DNA of 59,565 bases from an uncultured Prevotellaceae bacterium (GTDB lineage: Bacteria > Bacteroidota > Bacteroidia > Bacteroidales > Bacteroidaceae), in contig ONMI01000036.1 of assembly GCA_900318915.1 (NCBI GenBank), forward strand, positions 1 through 59,565, written 5' to 3'. Shown piece by piece: positions 6,928 through 16,919 of this stretch; the stretch's first letter is position 1, and the number at the start of each line of letters is the position of its first letter. The notes below the pieces were generated by a model. That model was not told where the DNA came from. It worked only from the letters and a program-made list of their open reading frames with translations, and made no database searches. The position numbers and the translations under genes are program-made.

Positions 6928-9024
6928 TTACTTTACTACCACTGCCTTGCGGCCGATAATGTACAGTCCTTTAGGCAGTTGACGCAATTCTTTGTCAGTG
7001 GCTTCTTGTAGGATGAGACGCCCGTCAAGGGTGTATACGTTTTGGTTGCATTCCGTGAGAGAACCGATTTCGTGTATCTGGCTGGTCAGCGCATGCAGAT
7101 ACAGGTTGGCCACTACCTGGGCATCCTTGAAAATGAGAGAAACCTGACCGCTCTTGGGGGTGGTCAGCGTGATGTGGTGGGTCACATACTGCCCTCCGGA
7201 ACGGGAGGGAAACACGTAGTCGGTCGAGGTGAAGGTGTCGTCGCCAAGGGTCTGGAGATAGGCGTCGCTGTCGTCGGAGTTGCTGTAGCCGGTAATGTCG
7301 GCGCCTACAATGGTCACTCCTTCGGGCAGGTTGATCTTGAAGTTGCTGTTGCGGGAGAATTTGATGCCTTTCATGCCGCAGCTGCTGCCCTCGGCGTAGC
7401 CGTTGCCCACCGATATCTTGATGCCGTTGGTAAAAGTCCAGTCACCGTTGGACGTATTGGGAGATATCTCATAGACCTCGGTCACAGGGGCCTCGCCTTC
7501 CTCCTCGATGTAGCCGCCCTGCTCACCGCCGACATATTGCTGCTCGGTGATGTCGGCCACCAGCGAGTTGAGATAGTGCTCCAAATTGGTGTAGCCGTCG
7601 GTAGCCTGCTGCTTGCCGTCACTGCCGTCCTGGGGGTTCAGCCCGTTGGCGGTCTCCCATGCGTCGGGCATACCGTCGCCGTCGCTGTCGGCAGGGGCTG
7701 TTTCGCTGTTCAGCACAGGCCAGGCGCTCCAGTCGTCGCCGGCGCCCTCGGGCTTGTTGTCGTTCTGGCTGTCCACAATGCCTTTGTGGTTGCCTTTGCC
7801 GGTGGCGCTGGCCTCACCGTTGCGCACGTCGCTCACCATCTGTTCGTCGAAACTGTCACGGACCTTGCAGGCACCGGCATAGGCGAGCACACGCTCATAG
7901 GCGGTCTCGGCGCTGTGGGTGGTGGTGAGCACATAGTCGATGGGTTCGCGCAGACGGATGGAGTCTTTCACGGCGTCATCGTACAGACCGTCGTTGTTGT
8001 CGGCGTTGATCTGGTTGTACATGCCGTAGGTCCAGTTGTCCTCGGTCACATCGCTGTACTTCGGGTTCACATTGCCGTCCACATAGTATTTGCCCCAGAT
8101 GTGCAGGGTGGGGGCGTAGTCGGGGTAGCTCTTGATGTAGCTGTCGGTGCGGATGCCCACCGAGGCGATGCGGCGCTGCTTGGTGCTGCTTATCTGGGCT
8201 GTGCCGGGACCGGGCTTGTAGTAGTTGTTCACAATGTTCACATGCATGGCCTCGCCGCCGTAGCAGCCGTTGCCGGCATAGTTGTATATCACATTGTTGC
8301 GCATGTCCATACGCTCGTCGAGCTGGGTGGTATAGCGCGGACCCAGACGGGGCGTGCGGCTCTCGTGATGGGCCAGCAGGTTGTGGTGGAAGGAGGCACC
8401 GCTGCCGCCCCAGTTGCCGCCGTAGCCGTGGGCGCCTTTGCTGTGCCCGGCGTCTTGCAGGCTCTGGGCCACAAGGCACCACTGCACCGTGGTGTTCTTG
8501 TTGCCGTAGACGGAGAGGCACTCGTCGATGCTCCAGCTCACCGAACAGTGGTCGATGATGATGTCTTGCTGGTCGAAACCGCCGAAACCGTCCCAACCGT
8601 CGGCTCCGTCCTTGGTCACGTTGTTGTTGCCTAAGCGGAAACGCAGGTAGCGCACTATCACATTGTTCGTCTTGATGGCCACGGGGTAGTCGGCTACACA
8701 GATACCGTCGCCGGGAGCCGTCTGCCCGGCTATCGTGACATTAGCCTTCGAAATGTTGAGGGCCGACTTGAGGTGGATGGTGCCACTCACGTCGAACACG
8801 ATGGTCTTCGTGCCGCTCTTGTCAAGAGCCCACCGTAGGGACCCTTCGCCGCTGTCGTTCAGGTTGGTCACGTGGTACACGGCACCGCCGCGGCCGCCCG
8901 TCACATAGCGCCCGAATCCCTCGGCACCGGGAAAAGCGGGTGTCTTCTCCTGGGCCACGGCGGGCAGCACACCCAGCAGCATGCTCAGCAGAAAGATTAA
9001 ACAGAGGGAATTCTCTTTCTTCAT
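6928..9024 (-). CDS. Secreted pectate lyase, PL1 family
   Basis: A 698-residue enzyme expected to cleave homogalacturonan by beta-elimination. Signal peptide residues 1-24; the mature protein opens with AFPGAEGFGRYVTGGRGG, the typical Bacteroidetes PL1 start. The right-handed beta-helix follows, with IIIDHCSVSWS (the WxDH-type motif) and HHESRTPRLGPR, which fits the catalytic RxPxxR motif. Near residues 450-490 is a Ca-binding-like DxDGDGMPDAWE segment. The C-terminal 160 residues form a beta domain ending NVYTLDGRL and KGLYIIGRKAVVVK, the sorting-like tail. It lies downstream of susC-susD and the 568-residue lipoprotein, separated by a terminator hairpin and an 11-bp repeat array, so it may have its own promoter. 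Function is strongly supported; fine substrate specificity is not. Confidence 0.92.
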   Translation of the reverse strand: MKKENSLCLIFLLSMLLGVLPAVAQEKTPAFPGAEGFGRYVTGGRGGAVYHVTNLNDSGEGSLRWALDKSGTKTIVFDVSGTIHLKSALNISKANVTIAGQTAPGDGICVADYPVAIKTNNVIVRYLRFRLGNNNVTKDGADGWDGFGGFDQQDIIIDHCSVSWSIDECLSVYGNKNTTVQWCLVAQSLQDAGHSKGAHGYGGNWGGSGASFHHNLLAHHESRTPRLGPRYTTQLDERMDMRNNVIYNYAGNGCYGGEAMHVNIVNNYYKPGPGTAQISSTKQRRIASVGIRTDSYIKSYPDYAPTLHIWGKYYVDGNVNPKYSDVTEDNWTYGMYNQINADNNDGLYDDAVKDSIRLREPIDYVLTTTHSAETAYERVLAYAGACKVRDSFDEQMVSDVRNGEASATGKGNHKGIVDSQNDNKPEGAGDDWSAWPVLNSETAPADSDGDGMPDAWETANGLNPQDGSDGKQQATDGYTNLEHYLNSLVADITEQQYVGGEQGGYIEEEGEAPVTEVYEISPNTSNGDWTFTNGIKISVGNGYAEGSSCGMKGIKFSRNSNFKINLPEGVTIVGADITGYSNSDDSDAYLQTLGDDTFTSTDYVFPSRSGGQYVTHHITLTTPKSGQVSLIFKDAQVVANLYLHALTSQIHEIGSLTECNQNVYTLDGRLILQEATDKELRQLPKGLYIIGRKAVVVK

Positions 9025-9135
9025 AATTCTTTGTTTGGTTTCAGTTTCAAAATCACTTTATAGTCTCTATAGCTTATATGCCTTGCTTGCAGTTGCAAGA
9101 AGTCCATGAAATAAGTCCATGAAAAGAACATGTGT

Positions 9136-9284
9136 ACCTTTAACTTCCCTTTCAAAACCACAAATGTCCTTTTAACTTCCTTTTAACTTCCCTTTAACTT
9201 CCCTTTCAAAACCACAAATGTCCCTTTAACTTCCCTTTAACTTCCCTTTAACTTCCCTTTAACTCCCCTTTAACTTCCCTTTAT
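9136..9284 (+). repeat. 11-bp tandem repeat element, copy 1
   Basis: About 150 bp made of units of cCCTTTAACTT, with two insertions of (c)caaaaccacaaatgtcc. It fills the gap between the lipoprotein gene and the pectate lyase gene. The same element occurs at 24606, 26124, 48664 and 52796, always reading CCCTTTAACTT on this strand. Because 11 is not a multiple of 3, the array carries stop codons in all frames of the reverse strand. Confidence 0.85.
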
Positions 9285-9286
9285 AT

Positions 9287-9323
9287 ATCAGGCACGCAGC
9301 CTGAAGTGAGGTGCGTGCCTGAT
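9287..9323 (-). terminator. Terminator hairpin of SusC-SusD operon
   Basis: A perfect 12-bp stem (atcaggcacgca / tgcgtgcctgat) 22 bp after the stop of the lipoprotein gene at 9345. The tract after it in the minus direction is ATATATAAAGG, only weakly T-rich. Confidence 0.7.
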
Positions 9324-9344
9324 AAGAAGGGGCTTCAGAAGGAT

Positions 9345-11051
9345 TTAGTACCAGCGGGGGTCGCCCGGAGTGGGCTTGTCGCCGCCAAGTTCCTTCGTCA
9401 CAATCTGGAAGTTGCTCTTCAGAGCATCCTTGAAGGTCTCGGTGGTGCTCGTGCTCAGCGTGGTGCCGGGGAAGGCGGCCTTGGGCGACGGATCCTCTTC
9501 GGAAACAGGGGCCCAGAGCACATCGCTCGTGAAGAAGATGTCGCTACAGGTGGGCTGCACGCTGCCGCTCCAGCCAGTGATACCGGTGCTCACCTCGGCG
9601 GCGGTGTTGCGGCCTGCACGGCCGATGAGGCAGTTCTTCATCGTAAACTTGTCCTTGAAGCCGTCCCAGTTCTTGCTGTTGAAGTCGAAGAAGGGCTTGT
9701 TGTCGGCGATACAGTACACGAAGGTGCAGTTCTCCACTACCAGCGAGTTGGGCTGCAGACCCTTGGTGCCCACGCAGATCTTCTCGGCGTTCGACACCGT
9801 GGTGTTCTTAATCGAGACGTTCTGGATGTCGGCGTTGGCGTTGTCGGCATTTGTCAGACCATAACCGCTGATGGAGTCGATCACACAGTTGTCAAACTCC
9901 ACATTGTCTATCTTGGCCGTGGTCTGGATGCGGCAAACACCGCGCTTGAACTTGATGCTGCTGTTCTGGAAACGGATCAGACCCATGTCGCCGCCCTTCT
10001 GGTTGAAGTTGAACACATAGGTGGCACCGTAGTGGTCGTCCTGTGTGCGGGGCTTGTTCTCGGTGTCGGTGAAGGCTACCTTGTTGAAAATCATACCGCC
10101 TACATACGAGTCGGCAGCCACACGGAAGTTGCCTTCTACACCCAGCTGGGCCTCGCCGGCCAGCGATAGACCGGTCACAAGGGTAATCACACCTTTCGTG
10201 GCGGGTATCTCTATCGTGGGGATACGGTACTTGGCGCCGCCTTCCAGCACGATGGTGAAGTCTTTGTCGCGCAGACCGTTGTTGATCAGCGAGTCGAGCG
10301 TGTTGGCATAAGCCGAGCTCGAGCCGGTGGAGAACCACTTCCATGCAGTCTCCTCATCGAGGCCGCGCAGGTCTATCACCTCGCCTTCGAATTTCTCCGG
10401 AGCAGCGGTGGTGAAGCGGCGCTTGCCCTTGTAGGCACCCTCTGAGTAGGCCTCCACACGGTAGGTGGTGTTGGGCTTCAGGTTGTACACAATCTTCTCC
10501 AGAAGGGTCAGGTCGTTGCCACTGATGTTCAGCTCATTCACCAGCGAGTCGTTACTGTCCTGATAAACCTTCAGCTGGTCCAATATGGCCTCTTCCGACC
10601 AACGCACGCGGGCGGCGATGTCAATCACGTCAGAGGTGGTGATGTTCGACAGCTGGGTCGGATAGTCGAGAGAGGTGGTGGTAAGCGTGAAAGCCTTCGA
10701 GGTCAGACCGCTGCGGCTGTCGCTACTGTAGAGGCTCACGTTGTACTCCTTGTCATACTGCAGCTTGTCGAAACGGTAGAAGGTGGTGTCGGTGCTCACC
10801 TCGCGGGTGTCACTGCCGTCGTTGGCCTCTATCTTCACCGTATACTGGTCGGCATTGCTGTAGTTGTCCCAAGTTACAATCATGTAGGGATTGTTGTCGT
10901 CGTCAAGGTAATGGCTGATGTTGTCGCTGTCTATTACCGGACGGAACAGACCGTCCATAGCGGGCAGGTCATCGTCGTCGCAACTGGCAAGGAAACCGGT
11001 GCAGGTGGCAACAGCCATGAACAGCAGCGCTGATTTGAATATCTTTTTCAT
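9345..11051 (-). CDS. PUL surface lipoprotein, DUF4957/DUF5123-like
   Basis: A 568-residue lipoprotein, third gene of the susC-susD operon. Residues 1-24 give a lipoprotein signal with lipobox LASC (Cys24) followed by four Asp, the usual surface-export signal in Bacteroidetes. A fibronectin type III-like domain (about 35-215) precedes a right-handed beta-helix-like part (about 240-560) rich in repeated N-x-x-F-x-N-C-x-I turns, as in DUF4957/DUF5123 proteins of pectin loci. Such proteins are thought to bind or cut pectin chains at the cell surface; no catalytic residues can be assigned here. It starts 13 bp after the susD stop, so it is cotranscribed. The call as a pectin-PUL surface glycan-binding protein is likely; an enzymatic role is possible. 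Confidence 0.8.
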   Translation of the reverse strand: MKKIFKSALLFMAVATCTGFLASCDDDDLPAMDGLFRPVIDSDNISHYLDDDNNPYMIVTWDNYSNADQYTVKIEANDGSDTREVSTDTTFYRFDKLQYDKEYNVSLYSSDSRSGLTSKAFTLTTTSLDYPTQLSNITTSDVIDIAARVRWSEEAILDQLKVYQDSNDSLVNELNISGNDLTLLEKIVYNLKPNTTYRVEAYSEGAYKGKRRFTTAAPEKFEGEVIDLRGLDEETAWKWFSTGSSSAYANTLDSLINNGLRDKDFTIVLEGGAKYRIPTIEIPATKGVITLVTGLSLAGEAQLGVEGNFRVAADSYVGGMIFNKVAFTDTENKPRTQDDHYGATYVFNFNQKGGDMGLIRFQNSSIKFKRGVCRIQTTAKIDNVEFDNCVIDSISGYGLTNADNANADIQNVSIKNTTVSNAEKICVGTKGLQPNSLVVENCTFVYCIADNKPFFDFNSKNWDGFKDKFTMKNCLIGRAGRNTAAEVSTGITGWSGSVQPTCSDIFFTSDVLWAPVSEEDPSPKAAFPGTTLSTSTTETFKDALKSNFQIVTKELGGDKPTPGDPRWY

Positions 11052-11064
11052 CTTTCTTGCGATA

Positions 11065-13257
11065 TTAATAGTTTTCTTTGGTTATGGTAGCAACTTCAGC
11101 ATTGATACCCTCGCCAGTGTCGTTCGACAGAATGCCGTAGCCGTCATTGCTCAGCACGTCGCTCGCATTCAGGGTGGTCACGCTGATGGGAAGCAGGAAA
11201 GGCACGTTGCCGTCGCCGGTAAGGGCGCCGTTGGCGTAGCCGCGGTATAGACGGGTGGCGTAGTCGCTGGCGGTATACACATCACGGCGGGTAACACCCG
11301 ACTCCTGGTCACCCTCCACTGTGAAGGTCACAGCGGCGGGAGCGGTGCCCAGCGTGTAGGTGGTCACACCAGTGGCGGCGTCCTTGGTCTTCGTGCAGGA
11401 GGCATACTCCGTGCCGTTGTAGATATAGGTCGAGGTGCGCTTGATGAGCTGGGTGCCCCAGCGGCTGCGGTAGGTGGTAGTACCCACTGTCTCCGACTGC
11501 ATCCAGCCGTTGGCCTCCATGGTGGCGTCATCGTCAACCGGACGGTACTTTTGGTCGTACCACTCTATGTCGGCCTTTGTGTTGGTCGTACCCACACGCT
11601 TGAACCACATCTTGTCGGCATATTTCACATAGTCGGCGGCCTCGGGGAATTTGCTCATCACCTCAGGCAGCATCAACAGGTCTTCGTTGGTGGAGATACC
11701 CCAGCAGAGCATCGTCCGCATGGCCTGCTCTATCTTCTTGGCATACAGGTTCCAGCGAATCAGGTCGAAACGGCGCAGTCCCTCGCCGCCGAACTCCCAG
11801 GCACGCTCGTCGACAACGGCGTTGAAGAAGGCTTCCTTCGAGTTCAGTGCCGACACATAGGCGGTCACGTCGTTGGCGTAGGTGGGACTATTCTTAAATG
11901 CACGCGCGCGCACCTGCGTGAGGGCATCCTTGGCCAGAGCGGTCGGACCGTTCAGCTCGTTCTCGGCCTCAGCCAGCATCAGCAGCACGTCGGAGTAGCG
12001 CATCAGCGGATAGTTGATGCCGGTACCCTTCGAACTGCTGCCGCCAAGCGACTTGGTGGCCAGAGCGCGGTCCCATTTGCCGATACCCATGGCGGTGCCT
12101 TCGGTGGGATACACCACGTCGGAGGCATGCTGCCACTTGCCGCAGGTCACGTCGCGGCGCTGGTCGTTGTCGGCGAACGAGATGTAGTAAGAGGGAGTTA
12201 GACCCACCTGGTTGGTGGTGTTACCGTTGGCGTTGCTTCCGGTGTTCGTCACACCGATGCTCCAGCCCACATCGCCACCCATAGACTCTACGAAGGCCAC
12301 CTCGTACAATATCTCGGCGTTGTTCTCGCAGTAGTACGAGTTCTCGTTGGCAAAAGGAGTGCTGAAGTCGTCGTACAGCTTACGGGGCTTCAGCTGGATG
12401 AGCTTCTGGCAGTAGTCCTTGGCCATCTGAACATAGTCGTTATGGCTGTGGGCAGTCACCTGCTGGCCGTTCAGGGCGGTGTAGGTCACGCTCAGACTGT
12501 CGGCATTCACGTCCAGATAGTCGTCGGCACGCTTCATCTGGCCGTCGAAGGTCTTGGCGTAGCCGGCGCGGAACAGGGCCAGACGGGATATCATGCCGAT
12601 GGCGAAGTCGCGGTTCATGCGCTCTATGCCGCCGGTGTTCACGTCAGAGAACTTCATCTTGGGCTCTATGTTCACCAGCTCCTGAAGTATGCGGCTGTAA
12701 ACCACAAACTTGTCGGTGCGGGGCTTGTCAAGCTGGCCGCCCCACTTCGAAGCGGTGTCGTAGTAGGGCACGTCGCCCCAGAAACCGCACATCAGATAGT
12801 AGCGGTAGGCCTTGATACAGATGGCCTCGCCCTTCATCTGCTGCATCTCGTCGCTCGAGCCTACAGCACTGCCGTCGATGCCTTCTATCACCTGGTTGGC
12901 ACGGTCTATGGCCTGCAGGTTGTGGTTCCACATGTTGGTCATGTCGTTGAAACCGGTGATGGCCGACGACTGGAGCGACCATACGGCACGGCGGTCGCTG
13001 CTCGGCACACCGGCACTCGGGGCACTGGCCTCAACGTCGGTGTTCTGCATGTACACACCGCACATACGCGACGTGTAGGAGTCCTGACCGAAAAGGTTGT
13101 AGGCGCCATACAGGGCCTGAAGGGTGGTTTCGGCGCTGGAATAGACCGAGGTGGCATCCTTCTGTGAGGGGGAGTCCACATCGAGCACATCGCTGCAGGA
13201 GCTAAGGGCAAGCGCTCCAAACGCGGTGATTGCTAAATATATATTCTTGAGTTTCAT
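11065..13257 (-). CDS. susD: SusD/RagB-family outer-membrane glycan-binding lipoprotein
   Basis: A 730-residue SusD homologue that caps the SusC channel and binds oligosaccharide at the cell surface. The lipobox is LSSC (Cys21), followed by SDVLDVDSPS, typical of the family. The N-terminal TPR-like helices (DRANQVIEGIDG, KGEAICIKAYRYYLMCGFWGDVPYY) are well conserved. Close to the C-terminus RRFDLIRWN (family motif) is followed by an unusually long tail with beta-rich inserts. The gene starts 21 bp after the susC stop. The family call is certain; pectic oligosaccharide as ligand is inferred from the PL1 and GH28-GH105 neighbours. Confidence 0.95.
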   Translation of the reverse strand: MKLKNIYLAITAFGALALSSCSDVLDVDSPSQKDATSVYSSAETTLQALYGAYNLFGQDSYTSRMCGVYMQNTDVEASAPSAGVPSSDRRAVWSLQSSAITGFNDMTNMWNHNLQAIDRANQVIEGIDGSAVGSSDEMQQMKGEAICIKAYRYYLMCGFWGDVPYYDTASKWGGQLDKPRTDKFVVYSRILQELVNIEPKMKFSDVNTGGIERMNRDFAIGMISRLALFRAGYAKTFDGQMKRADDYLDVNADSLSVTYTALNGQQVTAHSHNDYVQMAKDYCQKLIQLKPRKLYDDFSTPFANENSYYCENNAEILYEVAFVESMGGDVGWSIGVTNTGSNANGNTTNQVGLTPSYYISFADNDQRRDVTCGKWQHASDVVYPTEGTAMGIGKWDRALATKSLGGSSSKGTGINYPLMRYSDVLLMLAEAENELNGPTALAKDALTQVRARAFKNSPTYANDVTAYVSALNSKEAFFNAVVDERAWEFGGEGLRRFDLIRWNLYAKKIEQAMRTMLCWGISTNEDLLMLPEVMSKFPEAADYVKYADKMWFKRVGTTNTKADIEWYDQKYRPVDDDATMEANGWMQSETVGTTTYRSRWGTQLIKRTSTYIYNGTEYASCTKTKDAATGVTTYTLGTAPAAVTFTVEGDQESGVTRRDVYTASDYATRLYRGYANGALTGDGNVPFLLPISVTTLNASDVLSNDGYGILSNDTGEGINAEVATITKENY

Positions 13258-13278
13258 ATCGTTGGATGTCTTTTTATA

Positions 13279-16200
13279 TTAAAGGGTCAGGTTCAGGCCG
13301 AATGTGAAGGCGCGGCTCTTCGGGTAGGAAGAGTAGTCGATGCCGGGGGTAAGGCCGGAGTAGCTGCTGTTGCGGGAGTAGGAACTCACTTCAGGATCGT
13401 AGCCGGAGTAGTTGGTGATGCAGAACAGGTTGCTGCCCGTCACGTAGACACGCAGACGCTGGATGCCGGCTTTCTTCGTCAGCGTGGACGGAAGGGTGTA
13501 GCCGATGGTCACACTCTGCAGACGGAGGAACGAGGCGTCCTCAATGGCCCAGTCGGTGGGCAGCACAACGGCGCTGCCGAAGGAGTAGGGGCTCCACATG
13601 GCTTTCGGACTGGTGCCGTTGCCGCCTTCATTGTAGTAGGCAAGATCTTCCAGACTCGTCAGAAGGGTGCCGGTCTCAGGATTCATATACGAGTAGGCGT
13701 TGGCCTGGCGCATGTCGTTCAGCATGTTGGGATAGGTACCCGAACGGTACTGCTGAGAGGTGGCTATCTTGTTGGCATTGTAGATGTCGTTGCCGTAGGT
13801 GAAGGTGAAGTTGGCCGAGAAGTCGAAGTCGTAGAGCGTGCCGCTCAGACCGAAACCGCCCGTGAAGTCGGCGTTCGTGTCACCAATCACCGTGATATCG
13901 TTGGCGTCGACCACACCGTCGGGGGTGCCGTCAGGACCGCTGATGTCCTGCAGCTTGATCGTACCCGGACGGATGCCGATGGCACCACCCAGAAGGGCTG
14001 TGGTGGGAACGCCTTCTTTCAGCGTGTAGCTGCCGTTGGCGGCGTCGTAACCCTCAAAGTCGGTCGTCTTGTAGTAGCCTGACGTCTTCCAACCGTAGAT
14101 CAGACCGATGGGGTCGCCGACACGCACGATGTAGTCCTGCTGGTTGCGGTTGTCGGTGCCGGCCCAGCCTGAGGGGAAGGTCATCTGGTCCAGACCGTTG
14201 GCTATCTTCTCCACGTTCGATTTGTCGAAACCGATGTTGAAGTTGGCGTTCAGACTGAAGTTCTTCTTCTGAACAAGCACACCGTTCAAGCTCAACTCAA
14301 CACCTTTGTTACTGGTCTCGGCGCAGTTCTCCCACACGGAGGTGTAGCCGGCGGCCGAGATGTCGTGGTTGATCAGAAGGTCGGTGGTGTTGTTCCAGTA
14401 GTACTCGATGCTACCGGTCAAACGCTCACGGAAGAAACCGAAGTCGAGACCGAGGTTACGGGTGGTTCGCTTCTCCCAGGTGATGTTGGGGTTGGCAAGC
14501 ACCGACGAGGCACTCAGGTCGGTGTTCGACGACTCGCCCACACCGTAGCGCTTGCTGCCGCTGTTCAGGTTGTAAAGCTGAACGAAGGTGTTGTTGCCCA
14601 AACGGTTGTTACCTACCTTACCATAGGAGAGACGGAGCTTCAGGTTCGACAGCCATTTCTTGGTGCTCTCCATGAAAGGCTCTTCAACGATACGCCAGGA
14701 GGCTGCGGCGGCGGGGAAGAAACCCCACTGCTTGCCATGGGCAAACTTCGAGCTGCCGTCCTCACGGAAGGTCACCGTCAGGAGGTAGCGGTCTTTGTAG
14801 TCGTAGTTCACACGGCCGAAGAAGGAGAGAAGGCGCACGTCGGCGGCCACGGTGCTCTCGGCACGGAGAATGGCGCCGTCGCCCTGGCTGGCGAAGTTGG
14901 CGAATACATCGTCAGGACTCATCGACTTGCTGTAGCGCGTACCGTACATATAGTTCTGGTCCTGCATCTGGTTGCGGTATTCCTGACCCACCATCACATT
15001 CAGATGATGGTCGGTGTTGATGCGCTTGTCATAGCTCAGGTTCACACTCTCACGGATGGTGCGAACGTTCACCTTCGTCCAGTCGGCAAGGGGAAGACCG
15101 CCTACATAAGAAGCCTGGTTCGTGGTGTGACCCCACCAGTTCTTCGTCTCGTTGAACTGATATTCGTAACCACCTTCCACATGGGCTTTCAGACCCTTGA
15201 TGATGGTCCAGTCGAGGGAGGCGTTGAAACCGTACTTGCGGTTGTTGCGCTTGCGCCAGTAACGCTTGGCCTGCTCGGCAAGGGTCAGCTGGCTGTCCTG
15301 CCATTCCTCATACTCCTCGTCGGTCATGCTGGCGAAGTCGGGGGTGATGAACTCTGAAAGACCCTTCGTGGCGACAGAGCTGATGGCCTGGGTGGTACGG
15401 ATCTTGTATGTGCCGCCCTGTGTTCCCTGACCGTTCACAAGCTGGTCGCTCACATTGGCCTTCAGGTTGAATTTCAGGTTCTTGCTGATGTCATGGTTCA
15501 ACTTGAACATGAAGGCGAAACGGCTGAAGTCGTTGTCGGGCATCAGACCGCCGTTGTAGTCGTAGGTGCCGGAGAGGGAGAACTTGGTCTTGTCGGTACC
15601 GCCCGTCAGACCCACGTTGTGGCTGTGAGAGAGCACATCGGCGCCGAACATGTCTTCCTGCCAGTCGATGGCCTCGATGCTCTTGTACAGGTAGAGGTCG
15701 TCGAACACACCAAACTGCTTGTAGAAGGAGTTCAGACTGCTGGTGCCGCGTATCAAGGCGTACTCATAGTTCGACATCACATAGTCGTAGGTGTCCATCG
15801 GGTCCAGACGCTTCGACACGGTCTTCGTCTGTACGAAACCGTTGTAGGTCACCTGCGTCTTGCCGCTCTTGGCGTTCTTCGTCGTAATAAGAATCACACC
15901 GTTGGCACCCTGCGAACCGTAGATGGCGGTTGAGGAGGCGTCCTTCAGAACCGTGATGTCCTCAATGTCGTTGGGGGAGATGTCGCTGATGCTCTCCGTC
16001 TGGAAACCGTCCACCACATAGAGAGGACTGTTGTCGCCGGTGATGGAGCCGCCTCCACGCACACGGATCAGGATCTCGGCATCGGGCGAACCGTCGGTGG
16101 TGGTCACGTGCACACCGGCCATCTTACCGGTCAGCGCCTCACTCACGTTCGGAACAGGCACCTTGGTGAGCTCCTGGCCCTTCACCGTCGAGACAGAACC

Positions 16201-16557
16201 GGTCAGGTCCTTCTTGCGGGCGGTACCGTAACCGATCACCACCACATCGTTCAGGGTAGATGACTCATCCTCGAGCACCACATTCACACTCTGCTTACCG
16301 GAGATGTTCACCTTCTGCGTCTTCATGCCGATGTAGGAGATGGTAAGCTCTTTGCCTTTAACACTCAGGGTGAAGTTTCCGTCAATGTCGGTCACCGTGC
16401 CATTCGATGTGCCTGTCTCCATGACAGTAGCACCGATGACGGGCTCTCCGCTCGAGTCGGTCACGTTTCCCTTGATGGTCTGCGCTGTGACATTGCCCAC
16501 TAACATGGCGAATGTCAACAGAAGCGCCATTCGAAAGAATTTCAATTTACCAGACAT
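13279..16557 (-). CDS. susC: SusC/RagA-family TonB-dependent receptor
   Basis: A 1092-residue outer-membrane importer. Signal peptide residues 1-25, then a carboxypeptidase-D-like regulatory domain (IKGNVTDSSGEPVIGATV), a TonB-box region near DVVVIGYGTARKKDLTGSV, the plug domain with PLYVVDGF and DASSTAIYGSQGANGVILI, and a 22-strand barrel ending in YPKSRAFTFGLNLTL with a terminal aromatic/hydrophobic pattern. It is the first gene of the operon susC-susD-lipoprotein, with a good Bacteroidetes promoter at 16709-16739. No sigma/anti-sigma pair is adjacent, so control probably comes from a hybrid two-component sensor elsewhere. Transport of pectin fragments is inferred from the neighbouring enzymes. 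Confidence 0.96.
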   Translation of the reverse strand: MSGKLKFFRMALLLTFAMLVGNVTAQTIKGNVTDSSGEPVIGATVMETGTSNGTVTDIDGNFTLSVKGKELTISYIGMKTQKVNISGKQSVNVVLEDESSTLNDVVVIGYGTARKKDLTGSVSTVKGQELTKVPVPNVSEALTGKMAGVHVTTTDGSPDAEILIRVRGGGSITGDNSPLYVVDGFQTESISDISPNDIEDITVLKDASSTAIYGSQGANGVILITTKNAKSGKTQVTYNGFVQTKTVSKRLDPMDTYDYVMSNYEYALIRGTSSLNSFYKQFGVFDDLYLYKSIEAIDWQEDMFGADVLSHSHNVGLTGGTDKTKFSLSGTYDYNGGLMPDNDFSRFAFMFKLNHDISKNLKFNLKANVSDQLVNGQGTQGGTYKIRTTQAISSVATKGLSEFITPDFASMTDEEYEEWQDSQLTLAEQAKRYWRKRNNRKYGFNASLDWTIIKGLKAHVEGGYEYQFNETKNWWGHTTNQASYVGGLPLADWTKVNVRTIRESVNLSYDKRINTDHHLNVMVGQEYRNQMQDQNYMYGTRYSKSMSPDDVFANFASQGDGAILRAESTVAADVRLLSFFGRVNYDYKDRYLLTVTFREDGSSKFAHGKQWGFFPAAAASWRIVEEPFMESTKKWLSNLKLRLSYGKVGNNRLGNNTFVQLYNLNSGSKRYGVGESSNTDLSASSVLANPNITWEKRTTRNLGLDFGFFRERLTGSIEYYWNNTTDLLINHDISAAGYTSVWENCAETSNKGVELSLNGVLVQKKNFSLNANFNIGFDKSNVEKIANGLDQMTFPSGWAGTDNRNQQDYIVRVGDPIGLIYGWKTSGYYKTTDFEGYDAANGSYTLKEGVPTTALLGGAIGIRPGTIKLQDISGPDGTPDGVVDANDITVIGDTNADFTGGFGLSGTLYDFDFSANFTFTYGNDIYNANKIATSQQYRSGTYPNMLNDMRQANAYSYMNPETGTLLTSLEDLAYYNEGGNGTSPKAMWSPYSFGSAVVLPTDWAIEDASFLRLQSVTIGYTLPSTLTKKAGIQRLRVYVTGSNLFCITNYSGYDPEVSSYSRNSSYSGLTPGIDYSSYPKSRAFTFGLNLTL

Positions 16558-16708
16558 AAATGTTATTTTAGGTTGAAAAAATGGTTTTAGTCGTATTGAC
16601 CAGATTGATTTGTTTCACTAGGGTAGATGCATATGTGTTGGTATGGTCGTATACCGCGACGGGGCGTTCCCTGTGTCGCGGAGATAGCACACTCTTCACT
16701 TTATTTTG

Positions 16709-16739
16709 CAAAGTTAATGTTTTTTATCCTATTTTCAAC
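16709..16739 (-). promoter_or_regulatory. Promoter of susC operon
   Basis: Minus-strand GTTG (close to TTTG), about 19 nt, then TAACTTTG at 16709-16716, matching the Bacteroidetes -33/-7 pattern. It predicts a leader of about 145 nt before the susC ATG at 16557. Confidence 0.65.
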
Positions 16740-16847
16740 AAGTTTTCGGGTAAAACACGTTTTTTTAACTAAAATCTGCCGATTATCTTACATTTGGGAA
16801 TCCTGTCGGTAAAAATCTGACTTGTCGGTGCAAAAGAGCCTTTACAT

Positions 16848-16888
16848 ACAAAATTCGGGCAGACACACGATAGGTGCCTGCCCGAAAT
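16848..16888 (-). terminator. Terminator of OB-repeat gene
   Basis: Stem ttcgggcag / ctgcccgaa with extra inner pairs, followed in the minus direction by ATTTTG. It lies 32 bp after the stop at 16920. Confidence 0.7.
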
Positions 16889-16919
16889 GTTGGGGTCGTA
16901 AAAACTGCCGGCTGAAGCC

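Noticed and set aside
9136-9284. CRISPR array
   Set aside because: The repeats are 11 bp in direct tandem without spacers, and no cas genes are present.
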